Origin: Ficedula albicollis
Lineage: Eukaryota > Chordata > Aves > Passeriformes > Muscicapidae
Direction: 5' to 3'
Length of the DNA: 64,000 nucleotides
Assembly (NCBI RefSeq): GCF_000247815.1
Contig: NC_021700.1
Coordinates: 23,143,208-23,207,207, forward strand
The notes beneath the pieces are model-generated. The model saw nothing but the letters and a program-made list of their open reading frames with translations, ran no database searches and was not told the origin of the DNA. Position 1 is the first letter of the stretch. Each line of letters begins with the position of its first letter. The position numbers were made by a program, and so were the translations under genes. Shown piece by piece: positions 26,509 to 41,335 of this stretch.

Positions 26509-29500
26509 CATGTCATTAGAAACCAAGAGTAGTGGTTTCTCTGTCAAACTGTTTTCATACAACTATATCCCACTCCAGCAATCATTTTACTCACAGCAAG
26601 CGCATGTGCAGGGGAAAACGGCCATTCTTTTGCAGTGATACAAAAGTTGATTCATAAATGTCTGTTATGGTGTTTAAATTGTGCTTTTAACATGCATGGC
26701 AGTTTGAGCATGCACTGATGACTTTGTATGCTGAGAACTCAGTTACACTCTTACTGAAATTGAATGAGACTAAAATAAAGTACTGAGGAAGAAAAAGTAT
26801 AGTTACTATAAGTGCTTTGTATGAATTGCATGATTCTTCAATCTTCCTTATTCCTGTGACTTTTAAACAGTAATGTAGAGGGAATGTGATGCTAATTAGA
26901 AAAGTTGTTAAGATGAAAGAATGAAGTAAACAGTGACTTTTGTTTGAAAGACTGTGAATGTGCTTAGTCTTATGTAAGCAGTGTGGGGTGTAGTGAGACG
27001 TCTCAGAAAAGTCAACAAGTCTGCTGCATTCCATGGTAAGGAGAGTGACAAGAAAGCAATATAGATTATTTGCCTGTGGCACAAGTATCTCCAACAAACA
27101 TCCCACAGATAGCACAAAACTACAGTAGGAATAAAGGGATAAGACAGCAGATACATTGTGAATGTGAATATAACTTTTGTTTTGGTTTAGGTTCTTTTTT
27201 TCCCAGAATTTTGGTTGATCAATGATGAGCGAACCCCAACAGCAACACAGGCAGCAGCTTTAACAGCACAGAGAGTAATCTGTGCCTGTTTTTATCCACC
27301 AGCCCTTCCTGTGGAGGCAACAGTTCAAGGGAGATATGCTGTCTTTGAGCTGATGAAAATCTGGACAGTGAGCATGACTGCGGTGAAGATTTGCGTAAAG
27401 TTTAGAGAAAGTAATAGAGACTGAGAATTTTAGTGCAAAGGGGGCAAGGGCAGAAAGGCTTCTTCGTGGGATCGGTTCTGCAGGATGAAGAGTTGGACAG
27501 AGACTTGGCAGCACTTCTGTGAGCAAGGTAGGTTACATAGTGATGATGCTGTAGCTTCCTGGCAACACTTCTGGGATGGTTTTCTGCTGAAGAGCAGTTT
27601 GTGTAAGCAAAGTGATGCTGTAACAGTTAAACGGCTGACATCGTACATCTAAGGTTTAAGACACTGTTTTATCCATTTTTACAGACATTATAACGTTCCT
27701 TTACAAATGTCAAAAACACAGTGGCACAACTCTGAAACAGTAGATTTAGACAGTGATCTGTGATGTGAGCATAAAGCTCCATCTGTGGTGGTGGCAGTGA
27801 CATGCTGATGATTTGCTGATCCCAAGATTCAGAGATACTGTGGCAGTCCAGGATTCCTCTAAGCTCCCTCCTATGGCAGGAACAACAAGCCTATAAAATT
27901 GGCTTCTCCCTATGATGGGAAGCAGCAGTAAGAACTGCTGAAAAAAGTAACAGTTCATAGGTTTTGGAAAACAATATGCCAAATACCCTTCCATTTTTCC
28001 TTCTTGCCCTTGTACCTACTGCCTCTCTTGAGAAGTGATGTTGAGCATTACATAGTGCAACAGAGACAAACCCTGCATGTATCAGTAGTTCCTCTATTTC
28101 AGAGGCAGTGTGGCCCACCGAGTATTTATTTACAATGTCCTTTTGATTTACATCCAACAAATAACAAACAGGAAAAAAGGATGGTTATACATCTTTCATC
28201 TTCTGTGTTGTACAAACAAGAGGCCTTACTCTGCATGGCATACCACTGCCTTTCAAGTCTGTCTACAGATATATTCACTCATCTGCAAGCCTGCTGCATT
28301 CACTAAATTAATTTCCAACCTGTATGGATACTGTAGAGAGTTATAAAAGAACATCTACTTATCCACTGAAGCCAATGCCAAGCAGAACCAGCTGATGGAG
28401 CACCAGTTTGTCCTGCAAAACAAAACCTGTGCAGGCACCCACGTCAAGGTCACACACTGCCAGAGCTTTAGTACCAGACCTCAGACAAACGCAACTGTTT
28501 TCTCTTTCAAGCTGGCAACAATCAAAAAACCGATTATTTCAAAACACATTTCCTACTTGTTCTACATGCTCTGCCATAACCCAAAACTAAGAGTCATTAT
28601 TACCTGGCATGGAAAACACCACTGGGAAACCAAAGCCAGACCAGCCTTCAATTTTGTCTAAGACCTGTTGCAATGTAGATTTGCACCACAAATACAAAGT
28701 TGGTTTCACGTTGCTCTTGGAAATGTCCTTTTTCTTGTTTTCTCAGGATTGTAATGGCACTAGTAAGTTCCTGTTCCAGAAACACACTGGATTTTTGTTT
28801 CCTCATGTTAAGGAACCAGCTAGAAATAGAACCTACCTGCACTGCACCAAAAACACAGAAGCAACAGGGAAAAGAGATACAATATAAAGATATCTCTTTT
28901 ACAAGATTTATGTCTACATAAATAATAAGACAAAACAGCTAGAGGACTAAAATGAAGAACTTACCCACAGACAACTAGGAATTCTAATTAGGGACATGGT
29001 AAGCGTAATAAGGCTGCTACACTCTTTTAACATTTCTATATTTAAACTTTTACTCCTTTTCATAGAATGTTTCTGTTTTTTGATCAAGAGATGGAAAGTG
29101 GATGTGATTTGCAACTACACACAACTACCCTGCACCGTTTAGGAGCAAGTTTCTTCTATAACACCTAAATTTTTCATGTGGCTTCATTTACAAAGATGTT
29201 ACCTAAAAACAAATATTCCAATATAGCTTAGATGGAACCACCTACCATTAAACCATAACAGGGGATTTGAGGAGTTGTAAGAATAGCAATGGGAACTGAA
29301 ATAAATTAGATCTGAAATTGTTTTTCGTGGGAACCAAACTGCACAAAAATATTTTTTTCAATGCTAGTACATAATCAAAACCAAGACAGTGATCAAATAA
29401 ATATACTTTAATAAAGAAAAGAGGAATAATTTTAAAGCACCAAAACTGTGAGTATGATGTTACATCGCACATACAATAAGGTGAATGCAGTACTTTGCGT

Positions 29501-30505
29501 ACAGGCTTAAATTTCTGAATCATGATAATAAAACCCCATGAAATACACAGCAATAAACTTGCATTGCAGAAAAGCTGCGCTAAATAAAAAAGACCAAGAA
29601 GCAATTAAAACTTTTTTTAGTTTCTAGGTATTGCTAGAAATCTTTGTTTAGTTCTTAACCTTGTTTTTTTAAACATACTTGTGCTTAATACTTAATAACT
29701 TTGAGCATTTTCAGGCATAGTAAATTTGCAGAGTTGTTTACAATAAAATACGCATTTATTATGTCCTTTTGAATATAATGGAATTAAAGAATTTTCTTAA
29801 AGCCAAGCACAATGTGCTAGTAGTGTCTGAGTCTAATGATAATATTGCACAAAGCTAGTGAATGGAAAATTTGTTTTCATTATTTATTTATTTAACAGGC
29901 TTAAGAAAGAAGTTAGTTTCATTAAGCTTTGCTGGCTTCATTCATGTAAGACAACTTGCAGCCATCTGCATTTCTTTAGCTTTCCTTTTATAATGACACA
30001 TTTGTATACACTTAAAATGAAGCTCAAAACATACAGCAACAGCAACAACACACTGGAAGATGTTAAGTGAATATCCCCAATGCCCAACACCTATTTACCA
30101 ATTCAGAAGTCAAAACTATGTTATACTCTGAAAATCAAGCCAGTTTATGGCAAACTAATTCCTGGATAGGTGACAGTCTCTGGAATAAAGTCTCTGCAGA
30201 GTTTGGACTATATGCACCAAAATGGTCTTCATCCTTTCTACTTGTTTCCAATGCACACGCTACTGGTTAACGAGTTTTAGATAATGCTCTACACATTAAT
30301 ATTAAAAACTCATCGGAATAAAATTCATTGCTCGGTCATTTTCCCTATCAGAGGTACGAAGCATTCACATTTGAGAATGGAAATATGACCTTTTCTGTCA
30401 AATTCTGAAGCTCTGAGCCACAGAATAGAGAAGACCTGAATCACAATAAAAATACATGAATGTGAGATTCACCACAGCCAGAGCTGTGAGTTTTGGATTA
30501 ACAGT

Positions 30506-31524
<1,019 letters not shown>

Positions 31525-32108
31525 CCCAGAAATATACTGGCATGCCCACCCTCCCTCCCTTGACCCTCCTAAAAATTCTAAGTATTTATGTATTAGGCAG
31601 CAATTAAATATAAATTCACTTTGTAGGAAAACTTAAATTACAGTATATTTATAGGTTAAAAATAGCCATTGTGTTGATAGCATTGATAGCAGTATGTTGA
31701 TGTGCTTATTACACCAAAGAGCAATTTGCAGTCAAGTTTAGGATGACCTACTGTCTGTCAACTCCAAGAGGACTGAAATCATGCAACATGCTCTCCCAGT
31801 AAGGTGCTTCTGTTACTCCTTTTCTTCGCAAGAAGCTTTGCTTGTTCTTAACATTAATTCTGTAGTGCGAAACATCAACAACATATTGTCCATGCTTATG
31901 AAATCATTACCAGAAATACATCCAGGTAATTTAATTACATAAGCATTACAATGAAAATAAAATCGGATTACACGCATGAGCAAACTTGATTTACAAATTA
32001 CACTCCTGAAATTCAGTGCAACAAATGGAATAAGGGTAACATTAACCAATAAAGTTTCTGCCTCCTCTTCTCAATAAGTTGCATCTTCAATAATGCATCT
32101 ATCATTAC

Positions 32109-35100
32109 TTTATTATTAAACAGTACAGAATATAGTGCTTATACTCAAAATGATTCTTTACAAATAACGTAGTGAAGTATGTTGAGTTCTATCCCCAATT
32201 CAGTCACAAAAGAACACAATATATAATCATACTAATTTATTTTACAAGTGTCTGGTGTAGAATGCAGACTGTCAGATTAAAAAAAAAAGAAAAACCAAAA
32301 AAAAAAAACCAAAACCAGGCAAAATTTGAAAGCGATGTTTGTGAAAAATAAAAAAGCCTTCATCTACCCTAGACAGATAACTAACATGAAAATACAGTAA
32401 AGAAAGACTATTGGTCATTTGTAAAGGACCTGGAACCTCCATGAATGAGAACAAGAAATTCTTGTTGATACAAATTCAATTTCTGAACAAGACTATTGCT
32501 GTCTACCTTACATTTTGGTTATTTTAGTAGAAACTAAATATTTAGTTTCTTGTTCCCACTCATAAAAGATTTTTCAGTCTTTACATAAGCATTTGTACAA
32601 GAAACATTATGCGTTCCAAATCTTTACTTCACTCGATCAGTTACACCATAATAAAACTTTTAATTTGAAAAAAGAAGGAAGTTTCTAAAAATGGAAAAAG
32701 CCAAAAGCTGATGAACCTACTTAAGATAAATAACTAGCAACAGAACAATGCAGCCACAACAATAAAATGAAAAGTATCAATAGGCAGGTCTTTTAATGGA
32801 GGCTCTTTTTCCTTGCGCACGTTTACATGTTTTTCCTTAGTGATGCTTGCCAAGATTTCTCACGGACCAACACAACTATTACAGTTTTTCTCAGCTGTGG
32901 AGGAACTGACCTCAACGCAGGACTGTCATAATTTCCCAAAGTTTCTTATAAATATACTAAACTTTCCTCACCTTCTGTGGTAGCCATCCCACTGGAAAAT
33001 TTCACATGGCACAGGATGGTTCCTTTTATGCATTAGGCTGTGTACAGTACATATGCACAATTTTTTTATCAAAGTCAAAATTACATTAAATTGTGACATC
33101 TAGTGACTCACAGAGATTTAAATTCAGGATTTTTTTTTTTTTTTGAGCAGGATGTGGAAAAAATCCCCATTCATTTTCCACACAGAAGATGGCAGTTTTG
33201 AACTGATACCTACTGCTATGCTCAGCGTTAACAACTACTTTTTGTGTGCCCATAAAATACATGCTCATATGAGAACTCCATTTCTATTGAGACTAAGCTA
33301 CTACAGAAATCTAAAATTTCAGCTAAATATGAAACAGATTAAGAAGAGTAATTTTCATCAATCATGCACACATTTTTCAAGGCAAAGATGACAGATCACA
33401 TGGCAAACATATCTGAAAACCGTAGTACAGTACAGCATGGAGCTATTTAGGTAACAACACAGTGGTAAACTGCAGACAAACATGTGCAAAGGAACCACTG
33501 CACAAATACTTTAGAATTACTCTATTTTTCCTCGGCTTGACATTTTGCTAGTGTTTTGTATGCATACTCCAAGGAATGAAACTGCAGGCTGGAAAATACG
33601 AAAAAATGAACATAAAAGTTGCTTGTTCACCACTGTTAATTCAGCACTAAGTTTCAGATGAAATGTATAATGTGAATTACCGTTCTACATCATAGTTCTG
33701 TTTTGTGCTACAGCCAAAAATTTCTTTGATTACCTTGGTTTTAATGTGTGGTGCGACTGAAAATACAAACAAATGTAGAACTAAACCGCTGATGGTATAG
33801 GGTAGTGTCAAATGATTATAATGAATCTTGAAACTGCTGCCATTGCTGCATAAACACAGCATCAGACAGCTCACAACCATACCATATAACACAGAATTCA
33901 GAGAATAAGAAAAAAGCATCATGTAGTTTTAGGCCTGTGGAAAGCCAGTATCAGGTGTTTCACATAGCTGGAAAATAGAGACCTGGCAACTAACACAGCA
34001 AAATCTATACAATTCTACAGTAACACTGCTCGCAGGTGCTTTGAAAAATCAATGTTCACTAACTTTAATAAGTAAGGCAACATGGTTAAGAAAATCCTCT
34101 CAAGATGTTTGACAGAGCTTTAACTTTTGGACAGCCACAGCAAAACATCTTCAATAGACTGAAGGGTCCCAGAGCTGAGGTTCCTTTAGATTACACAGCC
34201 TATTGCTAAGGTAAGGTTCTCCTGCTCCTCTCTCTGTAAGTAAACGGCAAGACATGAAATCCCCTATTATAAATGTTAACACAGTACGTGTTCCATTACA
34301 CGACAGCAGCAATGAGTAACTCCACTTAAAAGAACCCAGATCCCCATATAGTAGTTTATCTGTCAAAAGAGGAACAGTGAATGGACCACACAACACAAAG
34401 GACAGGGACTGTGTATTTCTCAAACACAGTGTATGTTACGCTAGTAAAAACAAAATGCTAGTGAAAATTCAGCTTTCCTAGAAGTCTAATGGGCTGATTT
34501 TTTAATACCACATGAGGTTTTTAGATGGTACAAGGCTACTTGTATCTCTGTTTTGACATACCTCTTGGTACTGTGGTATCGTAAGAGTAGCTGCCTGCAG
34601 CCATTAGTCATGAGGTTTAGGACTAGTCCTAAGTATTCACTGCAGAGGAAATTGTAACTCTCCTTTAAAAATAAAACAGTCAGAATCAAAATAAACTTTT
34701 TTCAGCCAGTAGGCTTTTGGGTATGAAATACAAACATTTTTGCAGCCACTAAAGGGAATAATGAAAACCAGCAAGAATAGCATGATTTTCACAACTCAAT
34801 TTTCAGTATGCTTAAGTACTTTGATCTTTTTTAAAGAAGGCTGCTTAGACTAATCAAAAGCCATTTTAAACCAAAAGAGAAAAATATTTTTAAGTATGAA
34901 ATTACAAAATATTGCTTCTTATAACAAATGATAAAAGTATAACTAACTTGGTTCAGCATAGCTAAATATTATTTTAAAAAAGCATGAAAATGTCTACTTT
35001 AAAAAGATGTCAGACTAAACATGACCTTCTAAAAAGGTGCTGCAGTATGTCTCGCTAAATGTATCATGATGGAAACAAACACATTCTTGAATATGTACTG

Positions 35101-38100
35101 AATTCAACTCCTAATTCTCATTGTGCTGTGATCACTTGTTGCTTTTCCTACTGACATATGCTTCTTCAAGCTAAGAAGAAAAAAGTCTTAGTTGCATGTT
35201 ACTGAATTTCAGCTACTGTAGTGCAACTAGGAATTCTCTTTCTGGAATATCAGACTGCTACACAGCAAGATTCTCTGCAGGGAGCCATTTAGTTGAATTT
35301 TCAAGCACATGAGATATTCAGTGCAGTGACGGGGCCATTTTATAGCTGGTTCGGAACCCCAAAGTCACTCTAAAAGCAAGTAGTCTCCCAGCTCAAAATG
35401 GCCCCCTCACTTAACTGGCCATACATTACTAACGCAAATATAAAAAGTGCTTAAGAATCGGGCATTCTTGATAGTATAAAATGCACGTCTAAACAACTTA
35501 GCTTTCTGCCCAAACCAGAATTTGTTTGAACAAATAAAGAAAAAAAGTGACCTAAAATTAACATTTCAGGCCATTTTTTTCCATGTGCTGAGTTATTTGC
35601 CAAAGAAAGACTATTTCTTTGCCAAAGAAAGCCTCCTGTGGAACTGATGGTCATAACTGCCGGCTCTGAATTCTCAGAAATGCAGAAGAAAAGTAATCTT
35701 CAACTGGGGTTTCTTTTCGCACGTTGGTGGCTGTCAAGCACCTGTTTGGGAAGAAAGAAAAAGGAACATCTGAAAAGCTAAACGGCTGTACAAATATTCT
35801 CTGATCAACATATTAGGCAATTCTAACATGCAATATACTGAGCAGTGTGTACTGAACAAAGATTCCCTTTGCTGTCAGGGTAATGATACAGTGACTCTGG
35901 AGCCAGAACACACATATGACCAGGTCTTTGTTTTTTTTTGGCCTTCTGGTATTACTGGCAGTTAACACAGACTGCAGTTTGAAGAGGCCCAAAATACTGG
36001 ATTAAGAAATTATGGAGAACAAAAGCTCCCTTGTTATCTGTTACTTTGTCCACCACTGACAAGAACTCAAGTTTCGGATTACCTGTAGTACTCTTAGTGT
36101 ACTCACTAAGGTGATTTATGTGCACTATTATGTACTCATACACAGATATTCTCAGGATACTTTTGATAACCAGTAATCTCTTCCATTTTTCATACAGAAG
36201 CTGCTACATATATATACTACTTGCCCAGCTACTTCAATATATAGAATACCTCAATATCTTTTTACATGCTTCAGAGTGTCTGTCTGGAAAGAACTGCTCT
36301 CTTAAGAAGGTTAGTCGTAACTTTATGCAGACGTTAACTCACAGAGCAGGCAATACAAAAGATGACTAGATCTCCTGCAAGAATTAGTTACTATTAGTTT
36401 TGTCTTCAATAAATAATGAAACCACTTCACTGAGCACTGCTAATACTCCCTTCACATAGATCAAGGAACTTCCTGGCACTTAAAAAATATGCATCATTGT
36501 ATCAGATTTAGCCTTCATTTTGTAAGGCAAATAACTGCATTACATTTAGCCCATAAACATATACATATAATTAAGCGTAATTCATATAAAATGTCTGCCA
36601 ACACACTTTCATAAACATGTTTCCAGCTTAAAATCTCTATGCTACTGTTTTTGGCATGTGTAGAGCTTACAAGTTAAATAAAAACCAGTAGGTCAATCTT
36701 AAAGCGTAACACTTAGTGGATAACCTTACAGTGGAAAATACTAGCCTGCTATTTCTACAACAGATTCTCATTATTTTACTCTTACGTGATGAATGCTAGT
36801 AAACCAGTCTGTATCTTCAAGCAAGTATGCTCTATATGGAAAGTATTTATTCAGTTGAGTTTTTCAAGGGCTTTGTCTCAATCTTAGTTCTCCCAAATTA
36901 TTTCATGTGCTTGGATAGCAAGGGTCTTGCTTGTTTTTTTCTGAGCTGTTAGTACAGCTATTTCAGAACTATTTTCTGAGCTATTTTGTACAACCATTTT
37001 TCAATCTAAACTATTATGTGTTAAATAATCTCACATAATGAAACCAGGGTTGTTTTCTTAATGAAATATGATATTGGTAAGAGAAAGGAGGTCCCAGATA
37101 TGTGAAGAAAAAGAAGCACATACTCCTGAAACTGAACCAATACTGAATCCTGCTTTTAGGTCCAAGTGATTTCACAGGAGTTCAGCAGGATGTAGACTGG
37201 TAAAAACAGATTGTTTATTTAGGACAACAACCAGGGACTGTGTGGCAGTGATTTTCAGCCTGCATTCTGAACTCCTTTTATGGGGCTGCAAATAGCAGAG
37301 GAAAACATATATTTATATGGTGTGGCAATGACCATGGAAGATTTCTAAGATGCACTTCCAATGGCTTAGGAGGCCAACCAATTTGATTTAAAAAATATTA
37401 AGTCAGTCGTCGAAAATTTCTTTGTATCTTGCCAAAAGAATGCAAACAAAACCCTAAACAGTCAAACAGATTTACTAAAATCACAGTCAAATCACAAATT
37501 TCAAATTTGATCTGTTATCTAGAAATTAGAATGATTGCACTAAGAAAGTCAAGTTAGTTAGCTCCAAGACATGTCTTTTCTTACAGCTGTCACTTGATTT
37601 CTGAAGAGCTGTGGTAGTGGGAGTTTTCAGTATGCAAGGATAGAAAGAAGCTACATGAATGTAAAATTATTTTCACTTGGAGTTTCAGTCAGAGTTAAGC
37701 ACATCTCTAGTCCTGGAGTTTGAACTCCAGAATTAGCAGTACATTTTGTAGGGAATAAAAGGAGCAAGCCAAAATTAAACAGTGTGAAATCATTAGGGTG
37801 GCCAGTGGTTAGTTCATGAGGAATTGACAGCAGCATTTATTTTCCTTTTCAAAAATTTAAAATGTAATTTGAAAATACCATACCAATGCAACAGATTGAG
37901 ACAGTATTTCATAATAATAAGAACATTCAGCAGATGATATTCTAAGTCAAAATCAGTTTTTAAACAGCTGTAGCACTTTACCAACAGTCACTCTTCAGCT
38001 ATAGTAACAACTAACCAGGGTGGAAATGCTGGATTGTGAACATTCACAAATGCTAGCAGAAGAGAGCCACCACAGAGAAGTGTTCTATGCTGCTTCCACA

Positions 38101-38883
38101 GTCACAAATTTCTTCGTGCTACTGATGCTGCAGTTATTTTGAAAACATGTCTTGCCAATTTTTGGTTTTAATTTCAAAAAACCAATTTTGGTTTTTTAAT
38201 TTCATCTGCTGAAGTCTCATATCTGTATTTTCAGGTACTGTAGCTTAGTATTAATGCAAGTTCACAGAATTCATATTACTAGCAGAAGTATAAATTGTAT
38301 TTGTGTATTTACAAATACAAGTATTTATAGCCTGGAAATTCAATTAAGTCAGAGATTTTAGAGACTGAAACCAAGCTGTCAAAAAGTCAGCCACTCAGAG
38401 TAACCCATGAGATTTGTCTTTGGCATTCAAACCTAACTGTCCTTCACTTAGAAGTTACTCAGTCTGAAATAAGACATGCCCAATTTTTACAAGGCTGGAA
38501 ATAATCAGAAAGTAAGTATAAGGTGCACTCCAAGAGTGATTGTGCTGCTTTTTAAACTTTTTTGGTAAGCTGGGAACTGTCCCTTAAAATTTACTAAATA
38601 AAATAGAGCTTTTTTTCAGAAGTCTAGTCAATATTCAACAGAAGTACTGGAACAGTAAAAGGCTAACATACTGTCTAAAAAGAGTTTTCCTTATTATGAA
38701 CCTTAAATTCTTTGAAAAGTCAGTGATATTCAATTCATATGTGCATGTTTTACCACACTGGATGTCAGACAGTTTAGTCACATTCCTGTTAAGTCTCCTA
38801 GAATGCACAACCTGAGGCTTAGCTGCTACTCATTAAAAAAGTTGCTGCAGAAATATTTTCTTTAAATGTAGCTTAATTACAGG
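32109..38883 (-). other. JMY: Probable JMY 3' UTR (end unknown)
   Basis: This follows the JMY stop codon on the - strand and is AT-rich, free of recognised transposons and free of long open frames, as expected of the long 3' UTR that mammalian JMY has. AATAAA on the - strand (TTTATT on +) occurs at 37836-37841, 37214-37219, 36846-36851, 32236-32241 and 32109-32114. I cannot tell which, if any, is used; the lower limit given is only the most distal of these before the G run. An A-rich patch lies at 32278-32316. Confidence 0.35.
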
Positions 38884-39191
38884 TTAGTTTTCCCAGTCTG
38901 TGCAAGGCAAATTCTCCTCTTCATCCTCTGACTCAGGTGATGCTTCCTTAATTCTTCGCAATGCTTCATGGATGCTCCTTGTCAGAGGGTCAGTATCAGG
39001 CAGAATTGTAAAGGACTCTCTCAAAACATCTTTCTGTACTTTCTTCAGTTTCACCCCTTTCCTGATCTGCGCCAAGATGTTATTGCTATCATCTTCATCA
39101 GGAAAAGGAGGGAGACTTCTCTGCTCAACTTTTCTTAAGTGAAAGCTGCCACGTTTCAAGGAAGCCAGCACTTCATCCATTGGGGAACTCA
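38884..39191 (-). CDS. JMY: JMY, terminal coding exon: WH2-2, WH2-3, connector and acidic tail
   Basis: This last exon, read on the - strand, starts after a GCTGCAG acceptor and ends at TAA (38884-38886), encoding about 102 residues. It begins (V)SSPMDEVLASLKRGSFHLRK, the second WH2 motif, followed by SNNILAQIRKGVKLKKV, the third WH2 motif. It then has the amphipathic connector (DPLTRSIHEALRRIKEA) and an acidic tail ESEDEEENLPCTDWEN with the tryptophan that contacts Arp2/3. JMY is an actin nucleator that can start filaments by itself through its tandem WH2 motifs and also through Arp2/3; it shuttles between cytoplasm and nucleus, where it works with p300 in the p53 response. The split arginine codon followed by GTG joins this exon in frame to the one at 40783-41335. 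Confidence 0.97.
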
Positions 39192-40782
39192 CTGCAGCAA
39201 ATCAAAAGACCTTCAGTTTATTTTCACTAATTTTATTAGTCTTAATTTTTATTTCCTACAGACCAAAAAGTACCTGCATACTATTAATGTGATAGTCCCA
39301 TACTATAATGGTAGCACCAATACTGTTTTAGCCTCTAAATAATCTTCCTTATTACCAGGTCAAAATTAGTCCATACACATAATTTTAATTTTTGTAAACA
39401 CTTCTTATTAGACAGTAAAACTTTCTGAACAATGTGCCTTTTCTGTTTGAAGTCAGAAAAATCAAATAAACTGCAAGGAATTCGACATAATGAAAGCATT
39501 TACTGCATCTTTTTTTACTTTAGAGCTCAGGTAATGAGTATATGTCTTAGGTACTGGACTGCGTGATCCATTCTTACCACTTGCATTTTCAGGCTAATTT
39601 TACCCACTATTTCTACAAGCCAGCATGGGAATCAGCATTATAGTCCACTGCAAGAGCATGCATTTTCCTGCTTCACTGGGTTCATGTATTTCTTAGCATC
39701 TAGTCCCAGTACAGTTATTAAAATTGTCTCCCTTTATAATCTATGAAAACAAAAACATCAGAGATAGTTCTTTATGACAAATCCTGCCTTTATAACTAAT
39801 TTTGAAACTAGTTTACTGCAAAAAAAAAAAAAAAATCAGGCTTTGGCTCTTTGAAGGGCCATGAGTGGGCAGTATCTTCATCCCAGAGAATGCATTATAA
39901 TAAAGTATAATGAAGTTTAAACACCTCGCATACAATAGCATGTAATTCGTGCAGTACTTCTCCATCAATACATATCCCTCTCCAGCTCTTTTTTGTACAT
40001 TGTACAACATGGTTTTTAAAACCTGTTTTGCATTTAGGAATAGGCTTTGTCCATCCCACTGAAGTCCTAGACAGAAAAGACCCAATGAAAAGAGAGATAT
40101 AAAAGAATACAGGATCACATATTTGAAGGAGGAAGGAAGGACTCTGAAGCCCCTGTCTGTCATAGAGAGACAAATTCCTGAATTCACTCAGAAACGTGAA
40201 ACATCTCAGGGGATATGGAGCGGCAGGTAGAGTGCTGGCTGGTGCAGACATTAACAAAATTCGTAAGAGGGATCGTTGATTTGAATTTGTATTTATCATA
40301 TTATAATGTATATAAAACTGCACACACAATAGGTGCTTTATAAAAAATTGCAAGATAAAATGTGAGTCAGTAAAATAAACAATAGGACTACATAGACATT
40401 ATTGTTATTCTGTTATTAAATAGAACACTGCATCCTCAGGTGAAACAGAATATTTGCAGGGCTGGCAGTAAGTAGATATGTAAATATTCTTTTTTACCAG
40501 CACTTAGGTCCATTTTCTATCTAGTCTAAGATGGTACAGTGTAGATTCAATTCCACAAGCATTTTCCCACTGAGTAAGTATGTTATGCTGTCATAAAAGC
40601 CATAGATACTGCCGATGTTGACAGCATCTCTCAGCTAAAAAGGATATAACAACTTTCCCATTAATATTAAATTAATCACAGCATACACTTTCCTACAGAA
40701 AAAAGATGAACTGATGCACATTACAATTTTAAAATTAATAACAATAAATTTTAAATAAAATATGTAGAAATTAAGACATTAC
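39192..40782 (-). other. JMY: JMY last intron
   Basis: This GT-AG intron on the - strand separates the first WH2 motif from the second and third. It contains a 16-base A run on the + strand near 39820-39835. No repeat element or further exon was recognised. Confidence 0.85.
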
Positions 40783-41335
40783 CTCTCCTCCTCTGTAAGC
40801 CCTCTAGATCACCGGTCTTCTTAAGCTTCTTCTTGGCACTGACTAGCTGACTGCTATCAAACAGATGTGCTGGTGGGCCACCAGAAGAGTGCTGGACACC
40901 CTTCTCCACGCTCTGACGTTTAACAAAGCTGTCACTTTTCTCTAAGGATTTGGTGGCATCTTCCTTGGAGGGCAAAGGTGGAGGTGGAGGTGGAGGTGGT
41001 GGAGGCAAAGGGGGTGGAAGCTGTGCTCCAGTAGCAGTCTCTGGTCGAAGCTCGTCACTGGTGAGTGGAGAAGTGCTAACATGGGGCAGTTCAGAGGTAA
41101 CATCATTAGCAGGCAAAGAGATATCTTGAAGTTGTTTTAGGCTTGTGGATTCCTGCACTTGCAAAGGCTGAACTGCTTTTTCCAATTCCACCTCCTCGCT
41201 CTTCTCTTGGATTGGTATGGTTGCTGGCAAAGATTGAGGCTGCTCGACACAGGGCACTGAGCTGGCTGCGCATTTTCTTCTTGCATGAGCCAGCCGTAGT
41301 CTGGTTGATTTAAGTATTACTTGCCCAGGGTACCT
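40783..41335 (-). CDS. JMY: JMY, large exon: proline-rich region and WH2-1
   Basis: The 553-nt exon encodes about 184 residues. It opens with RYPGQVILKSTRLRLAHARR, well known from JMY, followed by a variable acidic/serine-rich linker. Next is a proline tract of about 15 prolines broken by leucines (LPPPLPPPPPP...), which in this family binds profilin. The first WH2 motif (HLFDSSQLVSAKKKLKKT) follows, and the exon ends QRRR. Its lysine-rich stretch AKKKLKK overlaps the region reported to act as an actin-masked nuclear import signal in mammals. The exon starts after a CTCTAG acceptor at 41336-41337 and ends with one base of a split codon before GTAATG. The proline codons are mixed, so this is not a simple repeat expansion. 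Confidence 0.95.
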
